DNA from: Triplophysa rosa | Lineage: Eukaryota; Chordata; Actinopteri; Cypriniformes; Nemacheilidae | Length of the DNA: 64,000 nucleotides | Direction: 5' to 3' | NCBI RefSeq assembly: GCF_024868665.1 | Contig: NC_079891.1 | Location: forward strand, 13,719,477 to 13,783,476 | Position numbers and translations under genes: made by a program | In this document: positions 33,401-45,200 of the stretch, in pieces | Numbering within the stretch: the first letter of the stretch is position 1 | How the letters are laid out: each line of letters begins with the position of its first letter | Notes under the pieces: model-generated | Database searches by the model: none | What the model was told of the DNA's origin: nothing | Seen by the model: the letters and a program-made list of their open reading frames with translations, nothing else

Positions 33401-35370
33401 GCAGTTCCTGTCTTAGCGTGATAAGATATTTGGTGTGTAAACAGGTGTTCAAGTGTTCAAACTCATACATAAGACCCATAGCCCTTGTTAAGATCAGAGA
33501 AGTACATGAACTCTATAACTACCTTTAAATGTATTATTTTATATAAGAAAACTATTTTATATAAGAAAACTCAGTAACATATTTAGAATATAAGAAAAGT
33601 CAATAATATGTCTAGAAAAACCACCATAGAAGCCAGCGCGTTTAACAGTGTAAAGAAGTCAGAATGCATGACATAGCATGATAGCTCCGCTTTAAGCATT
33701 AGTCTACCTTTCAATTGCTAGCCAGTAAATGTAGGTCCGCTTCATTTTCAAACATAATATACAGACAGCGATAACATCGACATGTCTTTCGATTTCATTA
33801 TTTTTTAGTTTTCATTTTAATATATTTATGTTTGTTTACTTTTTCACTTCTAGGCTGTAATTAGTTTAACATAGTTATATTATTTCGTAAAAACAGTCTT
33901 CCAATATAAACTTTTGACCTGTTCATTGTTTTGAGTTTATGTTCAATCGTCATGTATCGTTGTCTCATTTTTCGCACGAGATCTCGTTGTTATTAGTTTG
34001 TTTGTGGCCATGTTCTTGGGTTCTTGTATGTTTAAATCTACTTCTTCTTAATTTTCCCATTTTATTACATATCTATTATTTTTGCTATTCGTGTATGTGA
34101 TATTTATTCTTGTACATTGTCACCAGTTTTTCACAAAATGTGTATTCAGGCCTTGTGAGTTGAATATAAGGCTGATAAGGTGTAGTTTACAGTATAGGTG
34201 TATTTTACTAAACAGCATTAAGGTTAGTTTTTCCTTGAAAAAGAAAGTGAACTTGATCTGGCAAAAAACCTGTCGTACATACATGGAATAGTTGAAACAT
34301 TTAAAAGTCTTACTATTATTTGCTATTACTATTGCTATTACTATTGCTATTGCTATTACTATTGATATTATTTGCTTGCATTATACGCATATGAAAACTG
34401 CTACATGTAATTAGGTTACAGGAATTATGCCAGCTTTTTATCATTGCGTGTGATTCCCTTTTCCATGAAAGTATGAATACTAATTGTTCTGTATTATTAG
34501 TATGCATGAGCTATTTTTGTAAAACATTATATTGGCATATCAAAAAGATACATTTTAAATTTAAATTATATATGTTCTTATAACGCAGTATGCATTTTTC
34601 ATGTGTTCAGATTTTAAATAATCAATTGTTTCCTGAAACAGACCTAGTCATACCATACCAGTGTTTAACTATATGATTCAGACATAATGTGTCTCCAACA
34701 ACTCAATCAGAACATTGGAAAATCAACACAAGTCATGAAACTCCTCTAAAACTAGACACAATGCTTTGTGTGTGTGTGTTACCTAGTTTTTTCTATTAGC
34801 ATGAGTCGTTGTCACTCACTGTTTATTGTAAATGTCTTTACAATATTGTATTGTCTTGATCCTAAATCTTTTTTTAAATTACACTCGACACTAGCAATCC
34901 TTTATCTCTCCTGAAAACACATGAAATAACATTTAAAATATAAAATACGTTTAAGCTTACAATGCTGTCATGCATTAAGTAAAAATGATTCACATTAACT
35001 TGTGTAAATGTAACTCAGTACAATTTGTAGAAAAAAAAGTTTACACTACTTTATCTGTTTAATTAGTATGTTCATTTAAGTTTACCGTTTAGCTTCATAT
35101 TTGTAAAAAAAAGTTATAGCTTTATTGAGTTTTATAAAAGATGTATAATTACAAAGGTAAATTCCTCAGACTCAAGTTAGACTCCTACACTCTCTCTTAT
35201 CATATAGGGCTAAATCAGCATGTTCACATAAAAGTATTTCCAAGTAAGTAGAGTATCAATTTTAAATTATATTTGAAAGTTTCTTTGAAATGATCCAATC
35301 GTTTTTTTTGTGGTAAGTTGTTGGTAGTAAATAATTAACATTACCATTATATACTTACCATGCACTAGTG
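33401..35370. other. Long AT-rich non-coding stretch
   Basis: No gene or named repeat was found, apart from the microsatellite at 34309-34375. Confidence 0.5.
34309..34375. repeat. (CTATTA/CTATTG)n microsatellite
   Basis: Hexamers CTATTA and CTATTG alternate for about 65 bp. A minus-strand open frame rich in Asn-Ser is a by-product. Confidence 0.9.
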
Positions 35371-35701
35371 CAGTGATTCTCAACCTTTTTGGGGATCCCT
35401 AATTTTCCAGGTCCCTTAGCGCAACACCCCAAAATATATAAAATTCGGGATCGGCGCCTCTGCAGGGGCGGTTCTAGGGGGGGCCAGAGGGGGCCAGTGC
35501 CCCTGTGTCAGCACACTTGGCACCCCACTGGCCCCCCTAAATCTGGAATCGTTTCTGGAATTTTTTACCACAATCGAGCAATTTCGGGTGCAATGCACAG
35601 TTTGTTCTGCGAGTGGCAGTAATGATGCTTGTGTGCCACAAGGAAGATTACGCAAGCAAGACGCAAACAATGTCGAGTCTGTGCGCCTTCAGCAAGATTA
35701 C

Positions 35702-36752
35702 TGTGAGGTCTCGGGTTTGAGCACTTGTTTGTTTTGTTTCTTGTCGAACACATGGTTCAGCTTGACAGCTTTCCGTGTGCTCGGTGTCTTCGTGACAGCC
35801 CCGCCCCTTGTGTCGACATGAATTACCTCATCATTGTTTCACTCCTTTCACCTGGGTTGGCTCCGGTTTTTCTTTCTCCCCGCCTGGTTTCTCATTCTCT
35901 CCCTTGATTTCTTTTCCTTCTTAAACTCTCTTGTGCCTCTGTCCTGTGTCAGATCGTCGGTGTTATTTCCGGCGATTTGCCGATCGCTTATCTTGCCTTG
36001 GGTATCGTGTAATCACCTCTTTTTCGTCCAGGCTCCAGAGCTGTGTTTGCCACGTGGTGTCTTCTTGTCTGCCTGCAGTGTCGGACTCACTGCATGGATC
36101 TCTTGTTCTCCCTGATCGGTCGGACGGCTAGAGGGATTTCGCTCTATGGATTCCTGTTGGAATAGATCTCTCCTGTTGGATTAAGTGAACTCTCACCCAA
36201 GTTTCTCTACCCTGTTGGTCTAGTGGATTCCGGTTGGAATATATCTCTCGTGTCGGATTAAGTGAACTCTCACCCAAATTTCTCTACCCTGTTGGTCTAG
36301 TGGATTCCTGTTGGAACATTTCTCTCCTGTCGGATTAAGTGAACTCTCACCCAAGTATTCTACCGGTCGGTCTTGTGGATTCCTGTTTGGAATAACCTCT
36401 CCTGTCGGATTAAGTGGATCCTCATCCAAGTTCGTCTACCCCGTCGGTCTAGTGGACTCGCCGTGGGCACAATCCTCTCTCTGACTCTCAGTTGCAGCCC
36501 GGCCACTGGATATAAGACTCCTTTGCTCCTTCCGCCTTTTTTGGCCGAGCTCTCGAACCCTTTTTGCCCTGTGCATCCGAGACCATGGTTCCTGACTCTT
36601 CCTTTTAAAGGAAATTTTGTATATATTATTTCTCACCACTTGGCGGTCCTCAGTTGCATTGTGTATCCCCTATGTTGTTTCTGCTGATGTGAGGAATTAA
36701 AGATTCTAGCTACCCTGCACGTGACTCGAGTTTTCCTACCTGAACCGTAACA
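35702..36752 (+). mobile_element. Solo LTR, 1051 bp, of the Ty3/gypsy family found at 37425-41985
   Basis: It begins TGTGAGGTCTCGGG and ends GAACCGTAACA. Its first 780 bp match the 3' LTR at 41173-41984. The six bases GATTAC lie directly on both sides (35696-35701 and 36753-36758), which indicates a complete solo LTR rather than the 5' LTR of the neighbouring element. A polyadenylation-like ATTAAAG lies near 36695. Confidence 0.8.
36149..36440. repeat. 77-bp tandem repeats inside the LTR
   Basis: The unit runs from GGATTCCTGTTGGAATAGAT to GTTGGTCTAGT and contains TCTCCTGTYGGATTAAGTGA. There are three to four copies, the last diverged. The same array occurs in the 3' LTR at about 41622-41910. 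Confidence 0.85.
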
Positions 36753-36769
36753 GATTACGTCTACATCAT

Positions 36770-37212
36770 TGTAACGATGACGCTGAGGCAGAGTTAGAAT
36801 CCCTGTGCGGTAGTTTATTTGATGAGTAACATAAACCGAGTTGAGTAGACAGGCAAAGGGTCAATACCAAGATGACTGTTCGACGTACAACAAACATGAG
36901 GTTAATCCAAAGGCAAAGGTGATTAAGCAGGCAGTGAGTCAAATCCAGAAATATCAGTCCAACCATGCAACCAAAACAAAGGGGTAATCCAGGTAATCAG
37001 AGAATAGATATCCAGGCAGAATCATACACTAAACAGGCAGAGAATACAGGGATACGCTTGGTAAGGCAGATATACTGGCAATACTTCGCAATGAGGTCCC
37101 ATGTGGTCTCAGACTAAATAGTCATCAAACAGGAATTGAATGCAGAGGCAGCAGAGGGGTGGAACGGGGTCAGTACTCTGGTGACAGCTCCCTCTGCTGG
37201 CTGGGCGTAACA
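36770..37212 (-). mobile_element. Solo LTR, 443 bp, target duplication ATCAT
   Basis: On the minus strand it starts TGTTACGCCCAGCC and ends CATCGTTACA. ATCAT flanks it exactly (36765-36769 and 37213-37217). It carries AATAAAC near its 3' end. It is a different family from its neighbours. Confidence 0.9.
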
Positions 37213-37469
37213 ATCATACAGGTAATGGAAATATGTTGTAAAAATATAATGAAAATGCATATCATTACACATCATATTAAAATACTGACCTATATTTTCC
37301 GGTGTTGCGCATGTTAAATCTACATATAAAGCAGTCGTGACTCGTGCCTATACAAAGAATCAGCTGCTGCCAGAGAACGTGTAACACACTAAAGACATTT
37401 TATTTGTTAATGAAATGAGATCAAATGAATATCTCTCCTGTCGGATTAAGTGAACTCTCACCCAGATTT

Positions 37470-38020
37470 CTCTTGCACCCTTCGTGCTCGGTTACTCGAT
37501 GGACTTAGTCCGACCCTTGCCAACGAGCTTGCCCCCCTTGACCTACCCCGGGAATTAGATCCTCTCATCGAGTTGTCTGTACGGGTCGAAAGCCGCATGG
37601 CTCGACGCCAATTGAGATGACTCACTAACCTTTTCGGACGGTTCCAGGCCGGAACCACTCCGTCATCTGCTTCCTTCGTTCCCCCTCTCACCGAGGCCGA
37701 GCCCATGCAGGTCGGACGCCTTCATCTTACCCCTCTGGAGAAGCAGCAATGCCTGACCCAGGGACTTTGCCTTTATTGCGGCAAGGCGGGTCACTTCGCC
37801 GTCCGGTAAAAGCCAAGGCCCACTAGGAACTCGGAGAGTCCTGGTGGGCGCAATCACCCCTTTAACCTCTCCGTCCAAACGGGCCATGTTGCCCTTTCAG
37901 CTCCTGTTCCAGGGATCTTCTCAGGTCGGCCGTGCTCTCCTTGACTCTGGGGCAGAAGGGAACTTCATAGACGCCGCCACAATCCGTAAGTAGGGAATCC
38001 CTTCCATTCCCCTCTCTGAT
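37470..38020 (+). pseudogene. gag C-terminal and protease remnant of the gypsy element
   Basis: A zinc knuckle is visible as CLYCGKAGHFAV (about 37768-37803), but its expected last Cys is missing and a stop follows at 37807-37809. The protease active-site block LLDSGAEGNFIDAA lies at about 37937-37978, followed by a stop at 37985 or so. Gag would package RNA, and the aspartic protease would process the polyprotein. The upstream capsid part is missing or unreadable. Confidence 0.75.
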
Positions 38021-38023
38021 CCC

Positions 38024-39220
38024 ATGGAGGTCGAGTCGCTCGCAGGCAGGCGCCTTGCTTCCATCACTCATGTCACCCCCTGTGTAAGTTTGATTCTTTC
38101 AGGGAACCACCACGAGAGTATTGTGTTTTACGTCCTCGATTCTCCCAAGAACCAGATTGTGCTGGGGTACCCGTGGTTCGTACAACACAATCCTCACGTG
38201 GATTGGAAGAATGGTTCCCTCTTAGCCTGGGGTCAGTCCTGTCATTTGTCTTGTCTGGGTTCTGCTTCCTCTCCTGTCTCCCTGTCTTGTGTTCCTCAGG
38301 TGCCGCCCGCAGACTTAACCGGCGTCCCGGTGGAGTACCATGATCTCAGTGCGGTGTTCAGCAAGTCCCGGGCTACCTCCTTACCTCCTCATCGATCCTT
38401 TGACTGCGCCATCAACCTTCCCCCGGGCACTTCTCCGCCTAAAGGTCATTTGTACTCCCTGTCCAGCCCAGAGAGAGAGGCGATGGACAAGTATATTCAG
38501 GAAGCCCTCCTAGCTGGTCTCATTCGGCATTCATCATCCCCTGCGGGTGCGGGATTCTTCTTTGTTGAAAAGAAGGACGGCTCCCTACGCCCCTGTATCG
38601 ATTACCGAGGTTTGAATGACATCACCATTAAGAATCGGCACCCCTTACTATTAATGTCTTCTGCCTTTGAGTTATTGCAGGGAGCCCCCCGGGTCTTCAC
38701 TAAATTAGACCTACGCAATGCCTATCATCTTGTCCGCATCCGAGAGGGTGATGAGTGGAAGATGGACTTCAACACCCCCACGGGACACTATGAGTATCGG
38801 GTTCTACCGTTTGGTCTTACCAATGCTCCAGCCGTCTTCCAGGACCTTGTCAATAGCGTTCTGGGAGACATGATTAACAAGTTTGTCTTTGTGTACCTGG
38901 ATGACATCCTTATTTTTTCCCACTCTCTCCAGGAACACGCCCAGCACGTTAGGCGGGTCCTTCAAAGGTTATTCGAAAACCAGCTTTATGCCAAGGCAGA
39001 GAAGTGCGAATTCCACACAGAGTCAGTTATGTTCCTTGGTCACATCATCTCCTCCGACGGTATCAAAGAGGATCCGGCCAAGATCAAGGCTGTCGCCAAT
39101 TGGCCCATCCCCGACTCTCGCAAGGCGCTTCAACGGTTCCTGGGTTTCGCCAACTTTTACTGGAGATTCATCAGGAATTTCGGCCTCAGCCACGCCTCTC
39201 ACTGCATTGACCTCCATTAA
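38024..39220 (+). pseudogene. Protease end and reverse transcriptase of the gypsy element
   Basis: This is a 398-residue open stretch. Residues 45-65 hold the protease C-terminal block IVLGYPWF...DW. From about 105 the reverse transcriptase follows: [10 protein letters not shown] (225-234) with the first catalytic Asp, [13 protein letters not shown] (261-273), and YLDDILIFS (291-299) with the catalytic Asp pair intact, then FLGHIIS and [15 protein letters not shown]. The reading frame is lost around 39190-39200, where the following RNase H continues in another frame. The first Met is not a natural start; it is only the first Met after the upstream stop. Confidence 0.88.
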
Positions 39221-39503
39221 AGTTTCGTTCAAGTGGAATCATGAGGCACAGGTCGCCTTTGATAAATTAAAGTCTCGTTTTATCTCTGCACCTGTACTGT
39301 CTGTTCCAGATCCTACTCTCCAGTTTATTGTTGCGGTCGATGCATCAGATGTCGGGGTCGGCGCAGTCTTGTCTCAACGCTCCGCTGGTGACGGGAAGGT
39401 GCACCCCTGTGCCTTCTTCTCCCACCGCCTCAGCCCTGCAGAACGCAACTACGACATCGGCAATAGGGAGCTGTTGGCGGTAAGACTAGCCCTGAGGGAG
39501 TGA
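39195..39503 (+). pseudogene. RNase H, N-terminal half
   Basis: After the frame change the sequence reads through [24 protein letters not shown] (first catalytic Asp) and [12 protein letters not shown] (catalytic Glu). It ends at a TGA at 39501-39503, within a block that is normally continuous with the WTDHKNLEY block of the next segment. RNase H degrades the RNA strand during reverse transcription. Confidence 0.82.
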
Positions 39504-39512
39504 CAACACTGG

Positions 39513-41126
39513 TTGGAGGGTGCAGAGCGACCCTTCTTGGTCTGGACGGACCACAAGAACTTGGAGTACGTCCGTTCAGCCAAGAGGGTGAGCGCGCGTC
39601 AGGCCCGCTGGGCACTCTTCTTTGGGCGTTTCAACTTCACCCTCTCGTTCCGGCCTGGCGCCAAGAACGTCAAACCCGACGCTCTCTCGCGTCTGTTCGA
39701 GACTCCCGAGGGAGAGCCCTCAGCTGGAACCATCCTCCCTGAAGGGGTGGTAGTTGGGGCTCTCTCTTGGGGAATCGAACAGCGGGTAGTGGAGGCCGGA
39801 CGAGGGGTGCAAGTGCCAGCTGAGTGCCCAGGGGGTAGACTATCAGTTCCGCCCGCTCTGCGATCCGATGTCCTGCAGTGGGGTCACTCTTCCAGATTGG
39901 TCTGCCATCCAGGAATTCGGGGAACGCAAGCGGCCATCCGCCGGCGTTTCTGGTGGCCATCCTTGGCCGATGATGTCAGACAGTTCGTGTTGGCCTGCCC
40001 GGTTTGCGCTCAATGCAAGACACCCAATCATCCTCCTGCTGGTCTGCTCCGCCCCTTACCCATCCCCTCCCGCCCTTGGTCCCATATAGCTCTTGATTTC
40101 GTCACTGGGCTACCTGCCTCCAAGGGCAACACTGTGGTTCTCACGGTGGTGGATCGTTTCTCCAAGGCGGTCCATTTCATTCCATTGCCCAAGCTACCCT
40201 ACGCCCGGGAGACTGCTCAACTGTTGATAGATCACGTCTTCCGTCTCCATGGCTTGCCGGTCGACTTGGTCTCGGATAGGGGTCCTCAGTTCTCCTCCCG
40301 GTTCTGGAAAGAGTTTTGTAGACAGATCAGGGCCTCTGAGAGTCTGTCTTCAGGTTTTCATCGCCAGACCAACGGGCAATGCGAGCGGGCCAACCAGGAT
40401 CTCAGTAGAATGCTCCGCTGTCTGACATCCTCCAACCCGAGTTCTTGGTGCTCTCAGCTCCCATGGGTAGAGTACGCCCACAACTCCCTCCCCTCAGCCG
40501 CGTCAGGTATGTCTCCTTTCGAGTGCTCTGTTGGTTATAACCCCCCTCTGTTTCCCTCGCAGGAACCCGATGCTGCTGTTCCGTCTGCTCTGGCCTTCGT
40601 CCGTCGTTGCCGCCGCACTTGGGAGAAGGCCAGAGGAGTTCTGGCCCGAACTGGTAGAAGAACCAAAGCAGCGGCTGACCGCCACCGGGTCTCTCCTCCT
40701 ACCTATGTTTGTGGTCAGCAGGTATGGCTCTCTACCAAGGACCTGCCTCTCCGGGTGCCCTCTCGCAAGCTGACGCCCAGGTTCATTGGTCCGTTCCGCA
40801 TCACAAAGGTGGTTAACCCGGTGGCCGTCAGACTCAAGCTTTCCCCTTCCCTTGGTCGGGTCCACCCTGTTTTTCATGTGTCCAGGGTTAAGCTGGTGCT
40901 CTCCTCCCCCCTTCACCCTGCCAGCAATCGGCCCATTCCTCCTCCTCCACGTCTAGTGGATGGCTCCCCCACCTACATGGTGAGGAAGCTGCTGGACATT
41001 CGTCGCCGGGGCAGGGGTGTTCAGTACCTCGTGGACTGGGAAGGCTATGGCTCAGAGGAGAGATGTTGGGTACCATCCCGGGACATTCTGGACCCGTCTC
41101 TGATCTCGGACTTCCATCGACGATGA
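39513..41126 (+). CDS. RNase H end, integrase and chromodomain of the gypsy element
   Basis: A 537-residue open stretch. Residues 1-62 complete RNase H (WTDHKNLEY and KPDALSRLF). Integrase follows: zinc-binding His125, His132, Cys162, Cys165; catalytic Asp195 (ALDFVTGL), Asp255 (VSDRGPQF) and Glu291 (NGQCERAN), with 35 residues between the last two as expected. Residues about 488-537 form a chromodomain ([21 protein letters not shown]), the feature of chromoviruses that steers insertion to modified chromatin. All key residues are present, so this part is intact although the rest of pol is broken. It is not expected to be expressed as a separate protein. Confidence 0.85.
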   Translation: MEGAERPFLVWTDHKNLEYVRSAKRVSARQARWALFFGRFNFTLSFRPGAKNVKPDALSRLFETPEGEPSAGTILPEGVVVGALSWGIEQRVVEAGRGVQVPAECPGGRLSVPPALRSDVLQWGHSSRLVCHPGIRGTQAAIRRRFWWPSLADDVRQFVLACPVCAQCKTPNHPPAGLLRPLPIPSRPWSHIALDFVTGLPASKGNTVVLTVVDRFSKAVHFIPLPKLPYARETAQLLIDHVFRLHGLPVDLVSDRGPQFSSRFWKEFCRQIRASESLSSGFHRQTNGQCERANQDLSRMLRCLTSSNPSSWCSQLPWVEYAHNSLPSAASGMSPFECSVGYNPPLFPSQEPDAAVPSALAFVRRCRRTWEKARGVLARTGRRTKAAADRHRVSPPTYVCGQQVWLSTKDLPLRVPSRKLTPRFIGPFRITKVVNPVAVRLKLSPSLGRVHPVFHVSRVKLVLSSPLHPASNRPIPPPPRLVDGSPTYMVRKLLDIRRRGRGVQYLVDWEGYGSEERCWVPSRDILDPSLISDFHRR

Positions 41127-41172
41127 GGTGAGCCCCCTCCTAGGACGCCCGGTGGTGCCGCTGGGGGGGTCC

Positions 41173-41984
41173 TGTAAGGTCTCGGGTTTGAGCACTTGTT
41201 TGTTTTGTTTCTTGTCGAACACATGGTTCAGCTTGACAGTTTTCCATGTGCTCGGTGTCTTCGTGACAGCCCCGCTCCCTTGTGTCGACATTAATTACCT
41301 CATCATTGTTTCACTCCTTTCACCTGGGTTGGCTCCGGTTTTTCTTTCTCCCCACCTGGTTTCTCATTCTCTCCCTTGATTTCTTTTTCTTCTTAAACCC
41401 TCTTGTGCCTCTGTCCTGTGTCAGATCGTCAGTGTTATTTCCGGCTATTTGCCGATCGTTGATCTTGCCTCGGGTATCGTGTAATCACCTCTTTTTCGTC
41501 CAGGTTCCAGAGCTGTGTTTGCCACGTGGTGTCTTCTTGTCTGCCTGCAGTGTCGGACTCGCTGCATGGATCTCTTGTTCTCCCTGATCGGTCGGACGGC
41601 TAGAGGGTTTTCGCTCTATGGATTCCTGTTGGAATATATCTCTCCTGTCGGATTAAGTGAACTCTCACCCAGATTTCTCTACCCTGTTGGTCTAGTGGAT
41701 TCCTGTCGGAACATATCTCTCCTGTCGGATTAAGTGAACTCTCACCCGGATTTCTCTACCCTGTTGGTCTAGTGGATTCCTGTTGGAACATTTCTCTCCT
41801 GTCGGATTAAGTGAACTCTGACCCAAGTAATCTACCTTGTCGGTCTTGTGGATTTCTGTTTGGATTATCCTTTCCTGTCGGATTAAGGGGATCCTCATCC
41901 AAGTGCGTCTTTCCCGTCAGTCTAGTGGATTTGCCGTGGGCACAATCCTCGCTCTACTCTCAGTTGTGGCCCGGCCGCTGGATA
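41173..41984 (+). mobile_element. 3' LTR of the gypsy element, truncated
   Basis: It starts TGTAAGGTCTCGGG, 46 bp after the pol stop and right after the purine tract. It matches 35702 onward, including the 77-bp repeats, and stops in the middle of a match (GGCCGCTGGATA) at the N. About 240 bp of LTR are missing. Confidence 0.88.
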
Positions 41985-41985
41985 N
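41985..41985. other. Single undetermined base at an element junction
   Basis: The only N I noticed in the window lies exactly where gypsy LTR sequence gives way to DIRS sequence. It may be an assembly join rather than a single uncertain base. Confidence 0.9.
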
Positions 41986-41991
41986 TCTCAG

Positions 41992-42240
41992 CCTCTGCAC
42001 GACGGTGAACGGCAAACTCGACGTTGCGTCATGGCGAAGCGCAATGTCGAGTATAAACTGGGGTACCTCAGCCGCTCTCACCCTCTGCACAACGGTGAAC
42101 GGCAAACTCGACGTTGCGTCATGGCGAAGCGCAATGTCGAGTATAAACTGGGGTACCTCAGCCGCTCTCACCCTCTGCACGATGGTGAACGGCAAACTCG
42201 ATGTTGCATCATGGCGAAGCGCAATGTCGAGTATAAACAC
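41992..42240. repeat. 90-bp tandem triplication at the 5' edge of DIRS copy F
   Basis: CCTCTGCACRAYGGTGAACG recurs at 41992, 42082 and 42172, an exact 90-bp period. The first two copies differ by one or two bases; the third is more diverged. The period is a multiple of three and the reading frame stays open across it, giving three copies of a 30-residue peptide. Confidence 0.9.
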
Positions 42241-44110
42241 CAGCCCTCAGCACTCTCAGTCAGACAGTGCGTTGAGCTGCGCAGTCGCCAGGCAGGAAAA
42301 ACAGCAGAGCCGATCTCCTCCCTGGGGGACCTCCCCCGGCAAGGAATCCGTACTGCTAGCCATCGAACCACCCCCCGGGGGGACGATGAAAAAGATCGTA
42401 CCTTAGTCCGCGTCTCATTCTGGGAGCCTGTCTTGCTTCCCAGGTTGTCAGACTGGCTAGGGAAGATGATCCGTCTCGGCTACGCGATCCAGTCGCCTCA
42501 CGCCTGCCAAGTTCAGCATCCGATATACCTCAGTTAGAGGCTAGGATGTTCCCGTACTTCGGGCCGAGGCCACCACCCTTCTGGTGAAGGGAGTGATCGA
42601 GCCCGTCTCACCAGCCGAGATGTTCTGCGGGTTTTACAGCCTGTACTTCATTGTCCCCAAGAAAGGCGGGGGGTTGCGCCCTATCTTGGGTCTGTGTGTT
42701 CTGAACAGGCACCTACACAGTAGCTGCCTTTCAGGTTGATCACGCAGAAGCGCATCCTGACGTCCGTCAGGTGTCAGGACTGGTTCATGGCAATCGACCT
42801 CAAGGAAGCGTACTTCATGTCTCGATCTTCCCTCGACATCGGCCGTTCCGACGGTTCGTATTCGAGGGACGGGCATATCAGTACAGGGTCCTCCGCTTTG
42901 GTCTGTCCCTGTCTCCACGAGTCTTTACGAAGGTCGTGGAAGCCGCCCTCCTTCCCCTTAGGAACCCTTAGGGAAGGAGGTGTGCGGGTACTAAACTATC
43001 TCGACGACTGGCTCAAGTTTGGCACACTCTCGAGATCGGTTGTGTACACACAAGGACCTGGTGCTCCGGCACCTAGATCGGTGGGGCTACAGGTCAACTG
43101 AGAAAAGAGCAAGCTCTCCGCGGTGCAGAGCATCCTCTTTCTCGGTATGGAACTCGACTCTGTCCTCACGAGTGGCCCCGCTCACCCCCCGGGGGGGGCG
43201 CGCGAGACTCGCGATGAGGAAGCCCGCACCCTCGCGGCCTCCCAGAGGCAGCGCGACTGACTAGCGCGCCCGATCAGTGTTGAACTGCCTGAAGATCAGA
43301 CAGTCAGAGGTCCCCCTGTAACAAGAGGCTCCTGGGATACATGGCATCCTCGGCGGGGGTGGTTCCCCCTCGGGTCGATGTACATACGACCGCTCCAACA
43401 CTGGTTGCAGAGTCAAGTTCCTTGGAGAGCGTGGCACACCAGCAGCAGGCGTATGGTCACACGCTTTTCTGCCGACACACCCTAACCCCCTGGTGCAAGG
43501 TTGGGGTGCCGTGTGCAACGGGCAAGCAGTGTCGGGGTGGTGGACGGGCCCCTGCCTGCGTTGGCATTTCAACTGCCTAGAGTTGTTGGTTGTGCTACTT
43601 GCATTGAGGAGGCTACTACCTCTCATGCAGGGAAGCACGTGCTGGTCCGGATGGACAGCACAGCTGCTGTGGCACTCACAGCAGCTAACATGACTCACCC
43701 GACGCCTCCTCCTCTGGAGTCAGCAGGTGATCAGCTCCCTGCGAGCCACACACATCCCAGGCGTCCTGAACCAGACAGCCGATGCGTTCTCTCGTCAGTC
43801 GATGCCTCGCGGAGAGTGGCGACTCCCTCCCCGCGCAGCCGGCTCATTTGGGGCAGTTCGGCCAGGCACAGGTGGTCCTGTTGCCTCCCCAGACTCCACC
43901 CATTGTCCACTTTGGTACTCCCTGTCCGAGGCAACCCTTGGCACGAATGCCCTTGCGCACAGCTGGCCGTGGGACAAGCGGAAGTACGCTTCCCCCCCAG
44001 TGAGCCTCATTGCACAGGTCCTGTGCAAGGCCAGGGAAGAGGAGCATCAAGTGGTACTAGTTACGCCCCTTTGGCCTAACCAGGACTGGGTTCTCGGAGC
44101 TGAGACTCTG
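42241..44110 (+). pseudogene. DIRS pol remnant: reverse transcriptase and RNase H
   Basis: Recognisable blocks in changing frames are the pre-RT segment with GTPRGDDEK-like sequence near 42365, KKGGGLRPI near 42660, FMAIDLKEAYF near 42785 (first catalytic Asp), YRVLRFGLSLSPRVFTK near 42885, VLNYLDDWLKF near 42985 (catalytic Asp pair present), SLVSVWNST-type remnant near 43145, RNase H HFNCLELLVVLLAL near 43565, and ASHTHPRRPEPDSR in shifted frame near 43740. At least five frame changes occur. A C-rich/G-rich insertion (TCACCCCCCGGGGGGGGCGC, near 43180) interrupts the thumb region. Confidence 0.8.
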
Positions 44111-44310
44111 ACAACAACTCCCCCCTGGCCGCTCCCCCTGGTTCCCCAGGGGAAGGGGCACGTTACGGCATCCCAGGCAAAACCTGGCTCCATGTCTGGA
44201 CGGGACGAGGAGATCCTGAGTGACCTACCCCCGGGCGGTTGGGACGTCACTCAGGCTAGGGCTTCGGACACTGCGTGGCTATACGCCCATAGGTGGCGCC
44301 TCTTCTCGTC

Positions 44311-45200
44311 CTGGTGCTCTTCTCGGTGAGAAGACCCGCGGAGTTGCTCGGTCGGGTACGAGCTGTCCCGTCCTCAAGAGAGACGGGGGAGTAACCTCTC
44401 CCCCTCCACACTGGGAATGTATGTAGCCGCTACGGCCGCTCATCATGACCCAAGTGCTGGGTAGCCTCTGGGACAGCACGACCTGGTCATTAGGTTCCTA
44501 AGGGGCGCGAGAGGGTGACCACCTTATCCGCACTCCGTACCCTCTTGCGACCTAGGTGGCGGGCCTCAAGAGGCCCCGCCCCCTTCGAGCCTCTCGGGGT
44601 TGCCGCACTTTCTCAGTCTTGATAAAGACGGCTTTCCGCAGGGCTCTCACCTCCAAGAGGGTAGGGGATCTACAAGCACCCTCCGTGTCCACAGATTGCC
44701 TAGAACTCGGGGCCGGGATCCTCACGTTATCTTGAGACCACGCCCCGGCTACGTGCCCGAGGTTCCCACCACTCTCCCGAGAGACCAGGTGGTGAACCTG
44801 CAGGCGCTCCCCACCGGGGAGGAAGACCCAACCTATCCGTGTTGTGTCCAGTATGCGCACGGCGCCTCTACTTGGACCGCACGCAGAGCCCAGAAGCTCT
44901 GAGCAGCTATTTGTCTATTTCGGAGGTCAGCAGAAGGGAGGGCTGTCTCCAGACAGAGGCTGGCGCACTGGATCAGGGATGCCCCCGTTAGAGCATACCG
45001 ATCTCTATTCGTCCCTGCCCGTGGGGGTGAGGCACACCCCTCATGGGCACTGGCTCAGGGCGCCTCTCTGGCAGACATCTGCGGAGCTGCGGGTTGGGCT
45101 ATGCCTAACAACTCCATGAGGTTCTAATACCTACGCGCTGAACCGGTGTCAGCCCGCATCCTGGCAAGGTGTGGGACCGGCAGCCGGTAGGGCGTACGCC
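44311..45200 (+). pseudogene. DIRS tyrosine recombinase remnant (copy F)
   Basis: The sequence parallels 1-850. Blocks include DCLELGAGI-like sequence near 44690, RPRPGYVPEVPTTLPRDQVVN near 44730-44795, and FGGQQKGG near 44915, and the Arg/His catalytic region near 45010-45100 is in a shifted frame. Several frameshifts are present. The enzyme would join the element's circular DNA into the genome. Confidence 0.75.

Larger units (their letters stand above)
37425..41985 (+). mobile_element. 5'-truncated chromodomain Ty3/gypsy retrotransposon
   Basis: The element begins with only about 45 bp of LTR-internal sequence (TCTCCTGTCGGATTAAGTGA), joined to gag, then protease, reverse transcriptase, RNase H, integrase and a chromodomain in the canonical Ty3/gypsy order, a purine-rich tract (GCTGGGGGGGTCC) and a 3' LTR. 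It lacks its 5' LTR and promoter and has several stops and a frameshift, so it cannot move by itself. The 3' LTR is cut by the N at 41985. Confidence 0.9.

Noticed and set aside
34316..34507. 63-codon open frame rich in Asn and Ser
   Set aside because: It is translated microsatellite.
35702..36752. 5' LTR of the gypsy element ending at 41985
   Set aside because: GATTAC at both edges points to a solo LTR, and the element has its own truncated 5' end at 37425.
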